DNA of 64,000 nt from positions 1-64,000 of the forward strand of contig CAMYID010000003.1 of assembly GCA_947258435.1 (NCBI GenBank). Direction: 5' to 3'. The DNA is from an uncultured Alphaproteobacteria bacterium. GTDB lineage: Bacteria; Pseudomonadota; Alphaproteobacteria; UBA11222. A program made the position numbers and the translations under genes. Below, one piece after another: positions 47,401-58,670 of this stretch (position 1 is its first letter; each line of letters opens with the position of its first letter). The notes beneath the pieces were generated by a model. That model saw only the letters and a program-made list of their open reading frames with translations. It did not search any database and was not told the DNA's origin.

Positions 47401-47610
47401 AGGGATAATGGCGTTTGTAATGCATCCTGTCAACCATATCCAGGCCCGCGCACGGCGCGACGGCAATCAGACAAAAAGTCGCGACCGAGCGATGCGGGCG
47501 GTGCGCGGCACCCGGCCCCCGGGATAGGGCGCGCAACCGGCAAAGAAATTACGCAGGATACGCGATTTGCACTTGAAAGCCCCGCATCCCTGGCCTAAAT
47601 CAGTCGCGCG

Positions 47611-47636
47611 TTAGCACTCTCGTAATCGAGTGCTAA
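47611..47636. promoter_or_regulatory. CIRCE element (HrcA operator) upstream of groESL
   Basis: TTAGCACTC-tcgtaatc-GAGTGCTAA; perfect 9-bp arms, spacer 8 nt. Confidence 0.93.
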
Positions 47637-47699
47637 CGCCTTGTCGATTATACGCGCCGCCTGAACAGGCGCGAGCGCGGGGAAACAGGAGGAAGCTAA

Positions 47700-47987
47700 A
47701 TGAGTTTTCGACCCCTTCACGACCGGGTGCTGGCCCGTCGTCTTGACGCCGACGAAAAAACCGCTGGCGGTATCATCATCCCCGATTCCGCCAGGGAAAA
47801 GCCCCAGGAAGGCGAGGTTATCGCCGTCGGGCCGGGGGCGCTTTCGGAAAAAGGCGAAACCGTGCCGATGAATGTCAAGAAAGGCGATCGCATTTTGTTC
47901 GGCAAATATTCGGGCACCGAAGTGAAAGTCGATGGCGAGGAGCTTGTGATCCTCAAGGAATCCGACATTTTCGGCGTTATTTCCTAA
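47700..47987 (+). CDS. groES: Co-chaperonin GroES
   Basis: '[46 protein letters not shown]'. Confidence 0.98.
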   Translation: MSFRPLHDRVLARRLDADEKTAGGIIIPDSAREKPQEGEVIAVGPGALSEKGETVPMNVKKGDRILFGKYSGTEVKVDGEELVILKESDIFGVIS

Positions 47988-48012
47988 CCAAAACCAGCCG
48001 TTAAGCTGATGA

Positions 48013-49656
<1,644 letters not shown>

Positions 49657-49702
49657 GGCCACGCGCACGGGCCGGCACCACCGGCCCGTACCGCAAGCTG
49701 GG

Positions 49703-49738
49703 CGCGGCCCGAGGAAACTCGGGCCGCGTTTTATTTTT
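49703..49738 (+). terminator. Rho-independent terminator downstream of groEL
   Basis: CGCGGCCCGAG-GAAA-CTCGGGCCGCG followed by ttttattttt. Confidence 0.92.
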
Positions 49739-49756
49739 GTACTGATGAAATTCTGG

Positions 49757-51040
49757 TCAGCGGCCGCGAACCGCACGATATTGCGCCTGCCAGCTATCAC
49801 GAAGCTGATCGCGGAATTGCGGCGCCGCGATCTCGATCAGCGCATTGGCTGCGGCATCAAGCGGCAGCCCCCGCACCCGCGCGATACCATATTCGGTCAC
49901 GAAATAATCCGCATCCGTGCGCAATGCGGTGGTTATCCCGTCAGCGGGGATCTGCGGCACGATACGCGAGATCTTGCCGCCCGCGGCGGTTGCGGTGAAG
50001 GCAACAATACCCCGCCCGCCTTTCGAACGCAGCGCGCCGCGCATGAAATCGACCGACCCGCCGGTACCGCTGATCTGCCGCCCGCCAACAACTTCTGAAT
50101 TGAGCTGGCAGAACAGATCCACCTCGACCGCTGAATTGATTGCGACGAAATTGTCGATCTGCCCCAGAACCGCGACGTCATGGGTATATTCAGCGGTGCG
50201 GAAAGCGATATCGGGACAGATGCCCGACCAGTCCATCAATTCACGACTGCCAGCGGCAAAGCCGGTTACGATCTTGCCCTTGTCGATGGTTTTCGCAGCA
50301 CCTGTGATCACCCCGCGATCGACAAGCGGCTTGATGCCCTCGGGTATCATGCCCGAATGCACCCCCAGATCGTTGCGCTCGCCAAGCGCGGCAAGCGCGG
50401 CATTGGGAATGGCACCGATCCCGGTTTCGATACAGTCCCCGTCCCGGATCAGGCTTGCCACATGCGCACCGATCTGCGCGGCTACATCGTCGATCGGCGC
50501 GACGGGCAGAAGCTGGACGGGAATATCTGATTTCACCGCATAATTCACCGCCGATAGCGGGACTTTCGCCATATCGGGGGGCGCGGGCAGCGCAGCATTG
50601 ATTTCCGCGATCACAAGCGCGGCCTTATCCAGAATCGCCGGCGCGAAATCAAGACCATAGCCATGGCTGCACATGCCGTTCGCATCGGGGGGGCCAAGCT
50701 GGATGATCGCGGTATCGATCTGCGCCTGATCGCGCAGATAGAGATAGCGCTGATAATGCTGCACCGGCACAAAATCGATCTGCCCGGCCTTGAAGGACGC
50801 GCGCATCTCAGCGGAAATGAAGAAAGTGAGGGTCCGCGCCTCGGGATGGAAGCCTGCATAATCAACCTTGCTCATCCCCGGCAGCGGATTGGCGATATAG
50901 GTCACACCCTGGCTTGCCTCGGGCGTGGCCTGAAGCGCGGCAAGAATCGCCTGCGGTTCCATCACCCCGCCGGCGATCGCCACATGCATCCCCGGCTCAA
51001 GCAGTGCCGGCGCTTCTTCCGCTGCGATCCATTTTGTCAT
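49757..51040 (-). CDS. Acetyl-CoA hydrolase/transferase family (4-hydroxybutyrate CoA-transferase-like)
   Basis: 'GDCIETGIGAIPNAALAALGERNDLGVHSGMIPEGIKPLVDRGVI', 'NSEVVGGRQISGTGGSVDFMRGA'. Confidence 0.88.
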   Translation of the reverse strand: MTKWIAAEEAPALLEPGMHVAIAGGVMEPQAILAALQATPEASQGVTYIANPLPGMSKVDYAGFHPEARTLTFFISAEMRASFKAGQIDFVPVQHYQRYLYLRDQAQIDTAIIQLGPPDANGMCSHGYGLDFAPAILDKAALVIAEINAALPAPPDMAKVPLSAVNYAVKSDIPVQLLPVAPIDDVAAQIGAHVASLIRDGDCIETGIGAIPNAALAALGERNDLGVHSGMIPEGIKPLVDRGVITGAAKTIDKGKIVTGFAAGSRELMDWSGICPDIAFRTAEYTHDVAVLGQIDNFVAINSAVEVDLFCQLNSEVVGGRQISGTGGSVDFMRGALRSKGGRGIVAFTATAAGGKISRIVPQIPADGITTALRTDADYFVTEYGIARVRGLPLDAAANALIEIAAPQFRDQLRDSWQAQYRAVRGR

Positions 51041-51145
51041 GACGTCCCGCCCCTCGCTCTGTTCTGTTATTCTGTGAAACTGCCTTGCTCAGGGCGGCAG
51101 CATACCGCCATCGCCCCGCCACGCAACCGCAATTGGCGTAAAAGG

Positions 51146-52276
51146 CTAGCCGCCGAAACGGCGATAGGCGAATGGCGGGGGCGCGGCGTCGGCATCGCGC
51201 TCGGCAATTGCCAGCATCTGCGCGTGAGCGGGGGAAAGCGCGCAGGCGGGATCGGTATTTTCCGCTGCCCCTGTCAGCGCCATCGCCTGGCACCGGCAGC
51301 CACCGAAATCAGTTTCGCGATACGCGCAACTCCGGCAGGGTTCGCGCATCCATCTGGTGCCGCGAAACCGCTCAAAAGCCTCGCCGTCGCGCCAGATGTC
51401 GGCGAGCGGACGCTGTGTCACATTCTCGAATACAAGGCCTGGAATGGATTTGGCCGCATGGCAGGGCAGCACATCCCCGTCAGGCGCGACAACAAGGAAT
51501 TGCCGCCCCCACCCCCCCATGCAGGGCTTGGGCCGCGCGGCATAGTAATCGGGCACCACATAATCAATGACAAGCCGGCCCGCATGCGCCACCCGCGCCG
51601 CGGCGACAGCCTCGCTGGCGCGATCGATCTGCGCCCGGGTCGGCATCAGCGCCGCGCGGTTGCGCAACGCCCAGCCATAATATTGCACATGGGCGATTTC
51701 GATCCGCCCCGCTTGCAATGACAAGGCAAGTGCGATCATATCCGGCAGCCGGTCGAGATTTTGCCGATGCACGACAAAATTGACCGTCAGCGGCAGTTCC
51801 GCAGCCCGCACCGCTTCTGCCGCGGCGCATTTACGCGCGAAGCTGTCGCGATAGGCAGAGATATGATCCGCCATCACCGGATCGGTATCCTGAAAACTGA
51901 GCTGCACATGATCAAGCCCGCAATCGGCAAGCGCCTGCGCGCCATCGCGGTCAAGGCGGACGCCCGATGTGATCAGATTGCTGTAAAGCCCACATCCCGC
52001 CGCATGGGTGATCAGCGGCAGCAGATCGGGCCGCGCCATCGGCTCGCCCCCTGACAGGTGAAGCTGCAAAACGCCCAGCGCGCGCGCCGCCGCGAACAGC
52101 TGTTGCCAGCTTTCGGTCGACAGCTCCGTACCCCGCCCGGACAAGGAAACCGGATTATAGCAATAGGGACATTGCAGCGGGCAGCGATGGGTCAGCTCCG
52201 CAAGCAGGCCAAGTGGCGGCGCAACCGCGGGGCGGTCGGGGGCCTTGTCAGGAACGTTATCGGAGCCCCCGCTCAC
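51146..52276 (-). CDS. pqqE: PQQ biosynthesis radical SAM protein PqqE
   Basis: 'LLAELTHRCPLQCPYCYNPVSL' (CxxxCxxC), C-terminal Cys-rich 'REPCRSCAYRETDFGGCRCQAMALTG'. Confidence 0.97.
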   Translation of the reverse strand: MSGGSDNVPDKAPDRPAVAPPLGLLAELTHRCPLQCPYCYNPVSLSGRGTELSTESWQQLFAAARALGVLQLHLSGGEPMARPDLLPLITHAAGCGLYSNLITSGVRLDRDGAQALADCGLDHVQLSFQDTDPVMADHISAYRDSFARKCAAAEAVRAAELPLTVNFVVHRQNLDRLPDMIALALSLQAGRIEIAHVQYYGWALRNRAALMPTRAQIDRASEAVAAARVAHAGRLVIDYVVPDYYAARPKPCMGGWGRQFLVVAPDGDVLPCHAAKSIPGLVFENVTQRPLADIWRDGEAFERFRGTRWMREPCRSCAYRETDFGGCRCQAMALTGAAENTDPACALSPAHAQMLAIAERDADAAPPPFAYRRFGG

Positions 52277-52581
52277 AGGCGCAGAAATCCGCGTAAGGCG
52301 AGATCGCGCACCAGCTCCATAACATCGGCGCCGATGACATCGCGCGGCGCCTCATAAGTCGCCGCCAATGCATCGCAGATTTCAGCAAGCGGACGTTCGC
52401 CATCGATACGCGACAGGATCGCATGCGCAATATCATCAAGCAGCAGGACCCGTTCAGGGGCATTCAGCAACCACTGCCCGCGCACCTCGTCGCGGACAAG
52501 TTTGACCCCCCGCGCAAGCCGGGGGCAACTATCGTCCTTCAGGGTCGGGAAAGGGGGGGATGCGCGCTCCTGATCCGTCAT
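52273..52581 (-). CDS. pqqD: PQQ biosynthesis peptide chaperone PqqD
   Basis: 'PRLARGVKLVRDEVRGQWLLNAPERVLLLDDIAHAILSRIDGERPLAEICDALAATY'. Confidence 0.95.
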   Translation of the reverse strand: MTDQERASPPFPTLKDDSCPRLARGVKLVRDEVRGQWLLNAPERVLLLDDIAHAILSRIDGERPLAEICDALAATYEAPRDVIGADVMELVRDLALRGFLRL

Positions 52582-53363
52582 CGGGGTACCTGCGCGGGGT
52601 CTTCGGGCACAAAGGCACCGGGGGGGATATGTCCGGGCGCGACATAGGCATGATGCAGCGCATCAAGCTGCGCCCACAGCATATCAGTCTTGAAATAAAG
52701 GGCATCCAGCACATCCTGCTGCGCCGCGGCGCTCGTCGCTTCGCGCTTACAATAGGCAAGCGCGAAGGCGCTGTCCTCGGGCGCCTGGGTCAGCCGCGCC
52801 TCGAAATAGCTCAGCGTCTCCTCGCTCACAAAGTCATAATTGCGCAACATGCCCGCCACCCGTTCGGAAATCAGCGTCGGAGAAAACAGTTCAGTCAGGG
52901 AAGACGCCACCGCCTGTAACAGACTTTCCTCACGTACATAACGGACATAGGCATCGCAGGCGAATTTCGTGGCCGGCAGTATGCCTTCCTCCGACATCAC
53001 ATAGGCGCGTGGCAGGCCAAGCCCGTCGGTCAGCATCAGCCAGCGCGCCACACCGCCCGCCTCATTGCCGCGCCCGTCGTGATCGGCGACCCGCCGCACC
53101 CATTCGCGCCGCAGGTCCGGGTCACTGACCCGCGACATCAGCGCTGTATCCTTCATCGGAATACGGCTTTGATAATAGTAACGATTAAGCGCCCAGGCCT
53201 GCACCTGCCCCTTATTCAGCGCGCCCGAATGCAGCAGATGATGAAACGGATGGTTCGCATGATAACGTTCGGTGCCGATCCGGTGCAGGGCCGCCTCAAG
53301 CCCCTCGGGGCTCAACGGCTCGGTAAGCAGCATGCGCCCGCCGGGCCGGTACCGCCCGCTCAT
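52578..53363 (-). CDS. pqqC: Pyrroloquinoline-quinone synthase PqqC
   Basis: 'ERYHANHPFHHLLHSGALNKGQVQAWALNRYYYQSRIPMKDTALMSRV'. Start possibly upstream at 53399. Confidence 0.96.
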   Translation of the reverse strand: MSGRYRPGGRMLLTEPLSPEGLEAALHRIGTERYHANHPFHHLLHSGALNKGQVQAWALNRYYYQSRIPMKDTALMSRVSDPDLRREWVRRVADHDGRGNEAGGVARWLMLTDGLGLPRAYVMSEEGILPATKFACDAYVRYVREESLLQAVASSLTELFSPTLISERVAGMLRNYDFVSEETLSYFEARLTQAPEDSAFALAYCKREATSAAAQQDVLDALYFKTDMLWAQLDALHHAYVAPGHIPPGAFVPEDPAQVPR

Positions 53364-54274
53364 AGCCGGATCTCCATCCCGTCCATGGCCACTTCCCAAC
53401 CCGCGGTCGCAACCTGCCGCCGCGCGTCCGAATCGCGCATCAGCACGGGGTTTGTGTTGTTGATATGGATATAGAACTTGCGCTCGACCGCGACATCGGC
53501 AAGCGCTGCCAGACTGCCCTCCGGACCGCTCATCGCGATATGGCCCATCCGTGTACCTGTCTTGATCCCCTCGCCCGCCGCCAGCATCTCATCATCGGTG
53601 AACAGCGTGCCGTCGAAAAACAGCACCGCTGCCCCCGCAATCCGCGCGCGCAGCGCATCATCCACCCGCGCGCAGCCCGGAATATAATAAAAGCGCCGGC
53701 CGCTTGCCGCTTCGCGCACCTCAAGCCCGACCGTATCTTCCGCCACGGTGCCAAAGCCTTCCGCCGCCGGGTCTTCGAGGTAGAGCGCAACCTTGCCCGG
53801 AACGGCAAAGGCGGTCACCGTCAATCCGGGCAGGGGCGCAAATTCGCGCTCAAGCTGCGTCTGTTCGCGGGTGACGTAATCGGGATTGAGCACATTGAAA
53901 ATCGAATTGGCGCGTAAGGTGGTATGCACCCGGGCGGTGGCGAACAGGCTGAAGGGCTGGCTTTCACGCAGATTAAGCAGTCCGGCCACATGATCCACAT
54001 CCGCATTCGTCAGCACGACCGAACGGATCGGCGACTGGCGAAGCGGCCCGTCCGCGCGTGGATGCAATTGCGGATTATCGTTGATCTGCTGCCGCAGATC
54101 GGGAGACGCGTTGAACAGACACCATTGCTGCCCGTCAAGGCTGATTGCGACCGAAGACTGTGTCTGGGGCGGCACCATCGGATCGGATGCCCGGGCACGC
54201 CGACACTGGGCGTTATTTGCGTTCCATTGCGGAAATCCGCCGCCTGCCGCCGCGCCCAAAGTCAGGATATGCAT
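53360..54274 (-). CDS. pqqB: PQQ biosynthesis protein PqqB
   Basis: 'MHILTLGAAAGGGFPQWNANNAQCRRAR', 'VVLTNADVDHVAGLLNLRE'. Confidence 0.97.
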   Translation of the reverse strand: MHILTLGAAAGGGFPQWNANNAQCRRARASDPMVPPQTQSSVAISLDGQQWCLFNASPDLRQQINDNPQLHPRADGPLRQSPIRSVVLTNADVDHVAGLLNLRESQPFSLFATARVHTTLRANSIFNVLNPDYVTREQTQLEREFAPLPGLTVTAFAVPGKVALYLEDPAAEGFGTVAEDTVGLEVREAASGRRFYYIPGCARVDDALRARIAGAAVLFFDGTLFTDDEMLAAGEGIKTGTRMGHIAMSGPEGSLAALADVAVERKFYIHINNTNPVLMRDSDARRQVATAGWEVAMDGMEIRL

Positions 54275-54354
54275 TCAGATTACCTTCGCCCGAACAGTCG
54301 CCCCCATATCATCGGGCCGTCTGAACATGCAGCCTGGAGGCTGCGCGGCTAAAG

Positions 54355-54438
54355 CTATTTGGCAAGCTCGGCGCAGGCGTAACAGTTGATTTCCATGCCA
54401 ACGGCGATTTCGGTTACCTTCGGCTTTGTCCAGGCCAT
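54355..54438 (-). CDS. pqqA: PQQ precursor peptide PqqA (27 aa)
   Basis: MAWTKPKVTEIAVGMEINCYACAELAK with the conserved ExxxY pair; directly upstream of pqqB. Confidence 0.93.
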   Translation of the reverse strand: MAWTKPKVTEIAVGMEINCYACAELAK

Positions 54439-54536
54439 GATGCTCGCTCCCTTGAATCTGATCGCAGCGGTTTGCCGCAGTCTCGTTTGAAACCGCCGCG
54501 AATGCAAGAGGCGAAGCATCCGGCCCAGCGCCTGCC

Positions 54537-55364
54537 TCACCGCCGGTGGAAAATACCCCGCTCAGGATCGTAACCCGCCCTTGCAATCAGAAAGAATAGG
54601 ATCGTACAGCCAGCCATCAACCCATAGCCGAATGCATCAAACCGCCCCTGAGAGGCCACGCGCAGCAATTCGACCAGGTGGGTAAAGGGATTAAACAGCG
54701 CCATCATGCCCAGATAGCCGGCCTCAGCGGCAGCAAAGCGCGACAGCGGATATAACGCGCTTGAGAGGAAAAACATCGGGAAGATGACGAAGTTCATCAA
54801 TCCGGCGAAATTTTCAAGCTGACGCACATATACCGATATCGCCAGCCCCAGCGCGCCGAGCATCGCCCCGCCCACAAGCAGCGCGGGCAGCAGATAAAGC
54901 CAGCCCGACACCCCGATCCCGACCCCGAAAAATGCCGCCAGCCCCAGAAACAGATAGGCTTGCGCTGTCGCAAGCAGGCTGATCGCCGCAAGCTTGCAGA
55001 ACAGAATATAGGCGCGCGGCAAAGGGGCGCTCAGCAACAGCCGCATCATCCCCATCTCGCGCTCATACACCATGGACAGGGCCGATTGCATGCCGTGAAA
55101 CAGCAACACAATGCCAAGCAGACCAGGCAACATGTAATCACCATAGCTGCCCGGACCGTCATAGGCCGCCTCGAACCCGACCGCGACGATCACAAGCCAC
55201 AGAAGCGGGCGCATCAGCGCTGCCAGAAAACGGCTGCGCTGATGCAGGAATTTGCTGAATTCACGCTCGCTCACCGCGATGAAGGCGCGCAGCAAATGCA
55301 AAAATGCGGGGCGACGGGCCGCGCGCAGTCCGCCCCGCGACCCACCGATCGTCTCAGAAGGCAT
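54537..55364 (-). CDS. ABC-2 type transporter permease
   Basis: 'LMRPLLWLVIVAVGFEAAY', 'YEREMGMMRLLLSAPLPRAYILFCKL', 'NFVIFPMFFLSSALYPLSRF'; polytopic. Confidence 0.85.
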   Translation of the reverse strand: MPSETIGGSRGGLRAARRPAFLHLLRAFIAVSEREFSKFLHQRSRFLAALMRPLLWLVIVAVGFEAAYDGPGSYGDYMLPGLLGIVLLFHGMQSALSMVYEREMGMMRLLLSAPLPRAYILFCKLAAISLLATAQAYLFLGLAAFFGVGIGVSGWLYLLPALLVGGAMLGALGLAISVYVRQLENFAGLMNFVIFPMFFLSSALYPLSRFAAAEAGYLGMMALFNPFTHLVELLRVASQGRFDAFGYGLMAGCTILFFLIARAGYDPERGIFHRR

Positions 55365-56355
55365 AGGACAGGCTCAATGCGCCGAAATTATCCGCCTCCC
55401 GCTGGCCGTCAAATTCCCGGCTGCGGAAAATCTGCGTATAGGCAAGCCGCACCTGACGGATGGTAACGACAAGCCCGAGTTGCGCATCGCCGACCAGAAT
55501 TTTCCGGTCGACACTTGCGCTGTCGGTAAAACTGTTGCCGTCGAGAAAGATGTTCCGCGCCACGGCCCGCCCCTCGACGCCGGCAAAGATATACCAGCTG
55601 AACGGACGGCCTCTCGGATCGAAAAAGCCCGATCCGGGCAAACTTGGCCGGATCCGGGGCGGCCCGAAATCAGTCGGCAACCCGTCCCCGATCCGCACGG
55701 TTGCGCCGGCGGCCGCATAGGTAAACACATTTCCGAGCGCAAGCCCGCTATGGGGGGTGAAATCCGCTTGCAGCCATGATGTGAAATTATGCGGTTTCGC
55801 GCGCCTTTTGCGTTCGTAGAACAGCACGATCCCCGGTTCGTTCTTGAGCTGATGCGACCAGCCTTCGGGCCGTGTTGTATCGATCCATTCATGCCAGCTT
55901 GTCTGGACATCTTCCGCAAAGGATTCCGGGCCGACAATACCCAGATCCAGTTCAAGAATCTCCAGCAGCCCGTCATCATGCTCGGAAGTCATCCCCACAC
56001 TGCCATAAAGCCAGCCGGCATATGGGCGGTCGCGCGGATCGGGCTGTTTGCGGGTGATATCGTCGGGGGTATAAATATTCTGCCCGACCCCCAGGCTGAA
56101 ACGCAAACGAGCGCCCGGTTCGAAAAACGGTATGCGCGATGCCGCACCCGAAACCGGCCGCAACTGCACGTCGGCCGGGTAGAAGACGCTGAATTTCAGG
56201 CCGTTCGTATAATGCCTGTCATCACCATTGCCGAACAGGTCATTTTCCGACTGCGCATTGACGACCGCGCGCTCGGCCGCCATTGCCGGCATAGTCCCCA
56301 AGCCCAGAGCATGCGACACGATCCAAGCAGCCCCCAGCAGCAATATCGGTTTCAC
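55354..56355 (-). CDS. LpxR-family lipid A 3'-O-deacylase-like outer membrane protein
   Basis: 'NAQSENDLFGNGDDRHYTNGLKFSVFYP', 'DRPYAGWLYGSVGMTSEHDDGLLEILELDLGIVGPESFAEDVQTSWHEW', C-terminal aromatic 'LSYAF'. Confidence 0.85.
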   Translation of the reverse strand: MKPILLLGAAWIVSHALGLGTMPAMAAERAVVNAQSENDLFGNGDDRHYTNGLKFSVFYPADVQLRPVSGAASRIPFFEPGARLRFSLGVGQNIYTPDDITRKQPDPRDRPYAGWLYGSVGMTSEHDDGLLEILELDLGIVGPESFAEDVQTSWHEWIDTTRPEGWSHQLKNEPGIVLFYERKRRAKPHNFTSWLQADFTPHSGLALGNVFTYAAAGATVRIGDGLPTDFGPPRIRPSLPGSGFFDPRGRPFSWYIFAGVEGRAVARNIFLDGNSFTDSASVDRKILVGDAQLGLVVTIRQVRLAYTQIFRSREFDGQREADNFGALSLSYAF

Positions 56356-56388
56356 GAAGGCTCCCCCTTTTACGCAGTCAGAACAACT

Positions 56389-57189
56389 TTACCCGCGCGC
56401 AAATTGCCCCCGGCCGATGGCCAAACTAAGGCAGAAGAACAAGCTTGCCGCGACAACTATCGACGGGCCGGACGGAGTATCGAACCATAACGAACCGTAC
56501 AGCCCGCCGACCACCGATGCGAGACCGATCACAACAGCGACCCCCGCCATCATTTCCGGGGTGCGCGCAAGGCTTCGCGCCGCTGCCGCCGGAATGATCA
56601 GCAGGGCAGTGATCAGCAATACGCCGACAATCTTCATCGCCACCGCAATCAAAAGCGCCATCAGCAGCATGAAACCCAGCCGCAGCTGCACCACCGGCAC
56701 GCCTTCGACCTGTGCCAGTTCCTCATTTACCGTCATCGCCAGCAGCGGTCGCCAGATCGTCGCAAGCGTTGCCAGCACCACCGCGCCCACGCCATAGATC
56801 CAGTAAATATCAACCATGCTGACGGCCAATAGTTCCCCGAACAGATAACTCAGAAGATCGACCTGCACCGCAAGCAGACTGACCGCGATCAGCCCGAGCG
56901 ACAATGTCGCATGCGCCAGAATGCCAAGCAGCGTATCACTTGAAAACCGCGCCCGCTGACCGAAGCTCGACAGGGTCAGCGCCACAAAAGCCGTCACCGC
57001 GATCACCCCGAAAATCGGCGCAGACCCAAACAGCATGCCAAGCACCACCCCAAGCAGTGCGGAATGCGCCATCGTATCGCCGAAATAGGCCATACGCCGC
57101 CACACGACAAAACAGCCCAGCGGCCCGGCGATGCAGGCAACACCCGCCCCCGCGACAAGCGCGCGCAGAAAAAAGTCCGTGATCATCAT
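56389..57189 (-). CDS. znuB: Zinc ABC transporter permease ZnuB
   Basis: 'ACIAGPLGCFVVWRRMAYFGDTMAHSALLGVVLG' and ABC-3 family topology. Confidence 0.93.
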   Translation of the reverse strand: MMITDFFLRALVAGAGVACIAGPLGCFVVWRRMAYFGDTMAHSALLGVVLGMLFGSAPIFGVIAVTAFVALTLSSFGQRARFSSDTLLGILAHATLSLGLIAVSLLAVQVDLLSYLFGELLAVSMVDIYWIYGVGAVVLATLATIWRPLLAMTVNEELAQVEGVPVVQLRLGFMLLMALLIAVAMKIVGVLLITALLIIPAAAARSLARTPEMMAGVAVVIGLASVVGGLYGSLWFDTPSGPSIVVAASLFFCLSLAIGRGQFARG

Positions 57190-57989
57190 CAGATGCCCCC
57201 ATCACCCTCTGGCACCACTGTTCCCGACGCATCATGGTGATGATCATGGCCATGGGTATAGACAGCGAAAGCATCTGCCGCCTGTGCCCCAAATAGCCGG
57301 ATATATTCCGGGTCCTGCGCCACCCCTTCGGGCGTTCCGTCGCAGCACACATGACGATTGATGCACAAAACTTTATCTGCGGCCCCCACCACCAGATGCA
57401 GATCATGGGACACGATCAGAATGCCGCAACCGCGCCGGTCGCGGATCCTGCCGATCAGCCGGTAGAGTTCCGCCTGCCCTGCGAAATCGACCCCCTGAGA
57501 TGGCTCATCCAGTACAAGCAGGTCAGGCGCGCGCAACAAGGCCCGGGCAAGCAGGACACGCTGCCGCTCACCCCCCGACAGCGTGTGCGCCGACGCATCG
57601 ATCAGATGCGCAACCCCGGTTTCCGACAATGCCGCCAGCACCTCCTGCCGGTTCGCCCGCATGGTCAACCGCATCAGCCGCGCAACGCTCAGTGGCAGCA
57701 CCGGCTCCAGGGGCAGCTGCTGCGGCACATAACCGACACGCAATCCGGCCGCGCGCCAAATAACGCCGCTATCAGCGGTGCCAAGCCCCAGCAGCAGCTT
57801 GACAAGTGTGCTTTTTCCCGCCCCGTTCGGGCCGATCAGGGAAACAATCTCGCCGGCGGCAATCGAAATATCAATATGTTCAAGCACCGGCCGACCGCCC
57901 AGGGACAAGGACAAGTCACGGCCTGACAGCAAACTGTCACGCGGTGTGGCAGGCATGGCGCGCAAGGGCGCACGCGCGAGGCTATTCAT
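57189..57989 (-). CDS. znuC: Zinc ABC transporter ATP-binding protein ZnuC
   Basis: 'SLIGPNGAGKSTLVKLLLGLG', 'LSGGERQRVLLARALLRAPDLLVLDEPSQGVDFAGQAELY', His-rich C-terminus 'HGHDHHHD'. Confidence 0.93.
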   Translation of the reverse strand: MNSLARAPLRAMPATPRDSLLSGRDLSLSLGGRPVLEHIDISIAAGEIVSLIGPNGAGKSTLVKLLLGLGTADSGVIWRAAGLRVGYVPQQLPLEPVLPLSVARLMRLTMRANRQEVLAALSETGVAHLIDASAHTLSGGERQRVLLARALLRAPDLLVLDEPSQGVDFAGQAELYRLIGRIRDRRGCGILIVSHDLHLVVGAADKVLCINRHVCCDGTPEGVAQDPEYIRLFGAQAADAFAVYTHGHDHHHDASGTVVPEGDGGI

Positions 57990-58491
57990 GCTGTGCCCGC
58001 GCGCACGCGGCGCAAAGGCCCGAAACCTCGACCATCGTGGCATCAACAGAGAAGCTTGCCGCCTGCGCGCCCTCGTGAATTGCCTTTCCCAGAGTGGGAT
58101 TGCTGAATTCCATTACCGCGCGACAGTCGCGGCAGATCAGGAACTGCGACCCATGGTCCGATTGTGGATTGGCGCAGGCGATGAAGGCATTCAGGCTCGC
58201 CAGCCGATGCACAAACCCCTGCGCCATCAGAAAGTCCAGCGCCCGGTAAACGATAACCGGTGCGGGGCGCCCCTTCGGCCCCGCCATCTTTTCGAGGATT
58301 TCGTAGGCACCGGCTGCGGTATGACTTTTTGCAATAATTTCAAGCACCTGCCGCCGCTTTTCTGTCAGCCGAACCCGACGCTCAGCACAGATCCGCTCCG
58401 CCGCTTCAAGGATGCTGGCCGCGCATGAATGATGATCATGGTCCGGTGTGGGAAAAAGCTCGATCGCTGAATGCAAATTTGCCAAAATCAC
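57982..58491 (-). CDS. zur: Fur-family zinc uptake regulator Zur
   Basis: 'RRVRLTEKRRQVLEIIAKSHTAAGAYEIL', 'FLICRDCRAVMEF', C-terminal 'CAACARAQHE'; in operon with znuCB. Confidence 0.92.
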   Translation of the reverse strand: MILANLHSAIELFPTPDHDHHSCAASILEAAERICAERRVRLTEKRRQVLEIIAKSHTAAGAYEILEKMAGPKGRPAPVIVYRALDFLMAQGFVHRLASLNAFIACANPQSDHGSQFLICRDCRAVMEFSNPTLGKAIHEGAQAASFSVDATMVEVSGLCAACARAQHE

Positions 58492-58573
58492 CTCTTCTGC
58501 CGACTATGATTGATCTGCCGCGACGCGGCATCACCCGGTGGGTCGCCCGGTTGCGTCAAGAGAATGCAACAAT

Positions 58574-58588
58574 TGTTATTGTATAACA
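58574..58588. promoter_or_regulatory. Candidate Zur box between zur-znuCB and the divergent 58671 gene
   Basis: TGTTAT-tgt-ATAACA inverted repeat, 83 bp upstream of the zur start and 83 bp upstream of the 58671 start. Confidence 0.7.
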
Positions 58589-58670
58589 TTTTATGCAGTA
58601 AAACGACTCTTTGCTACATGACACAAGCGTAGGATTGCGAGGCGCAAGAACAAGTCAGGAGGAAAAGCAG

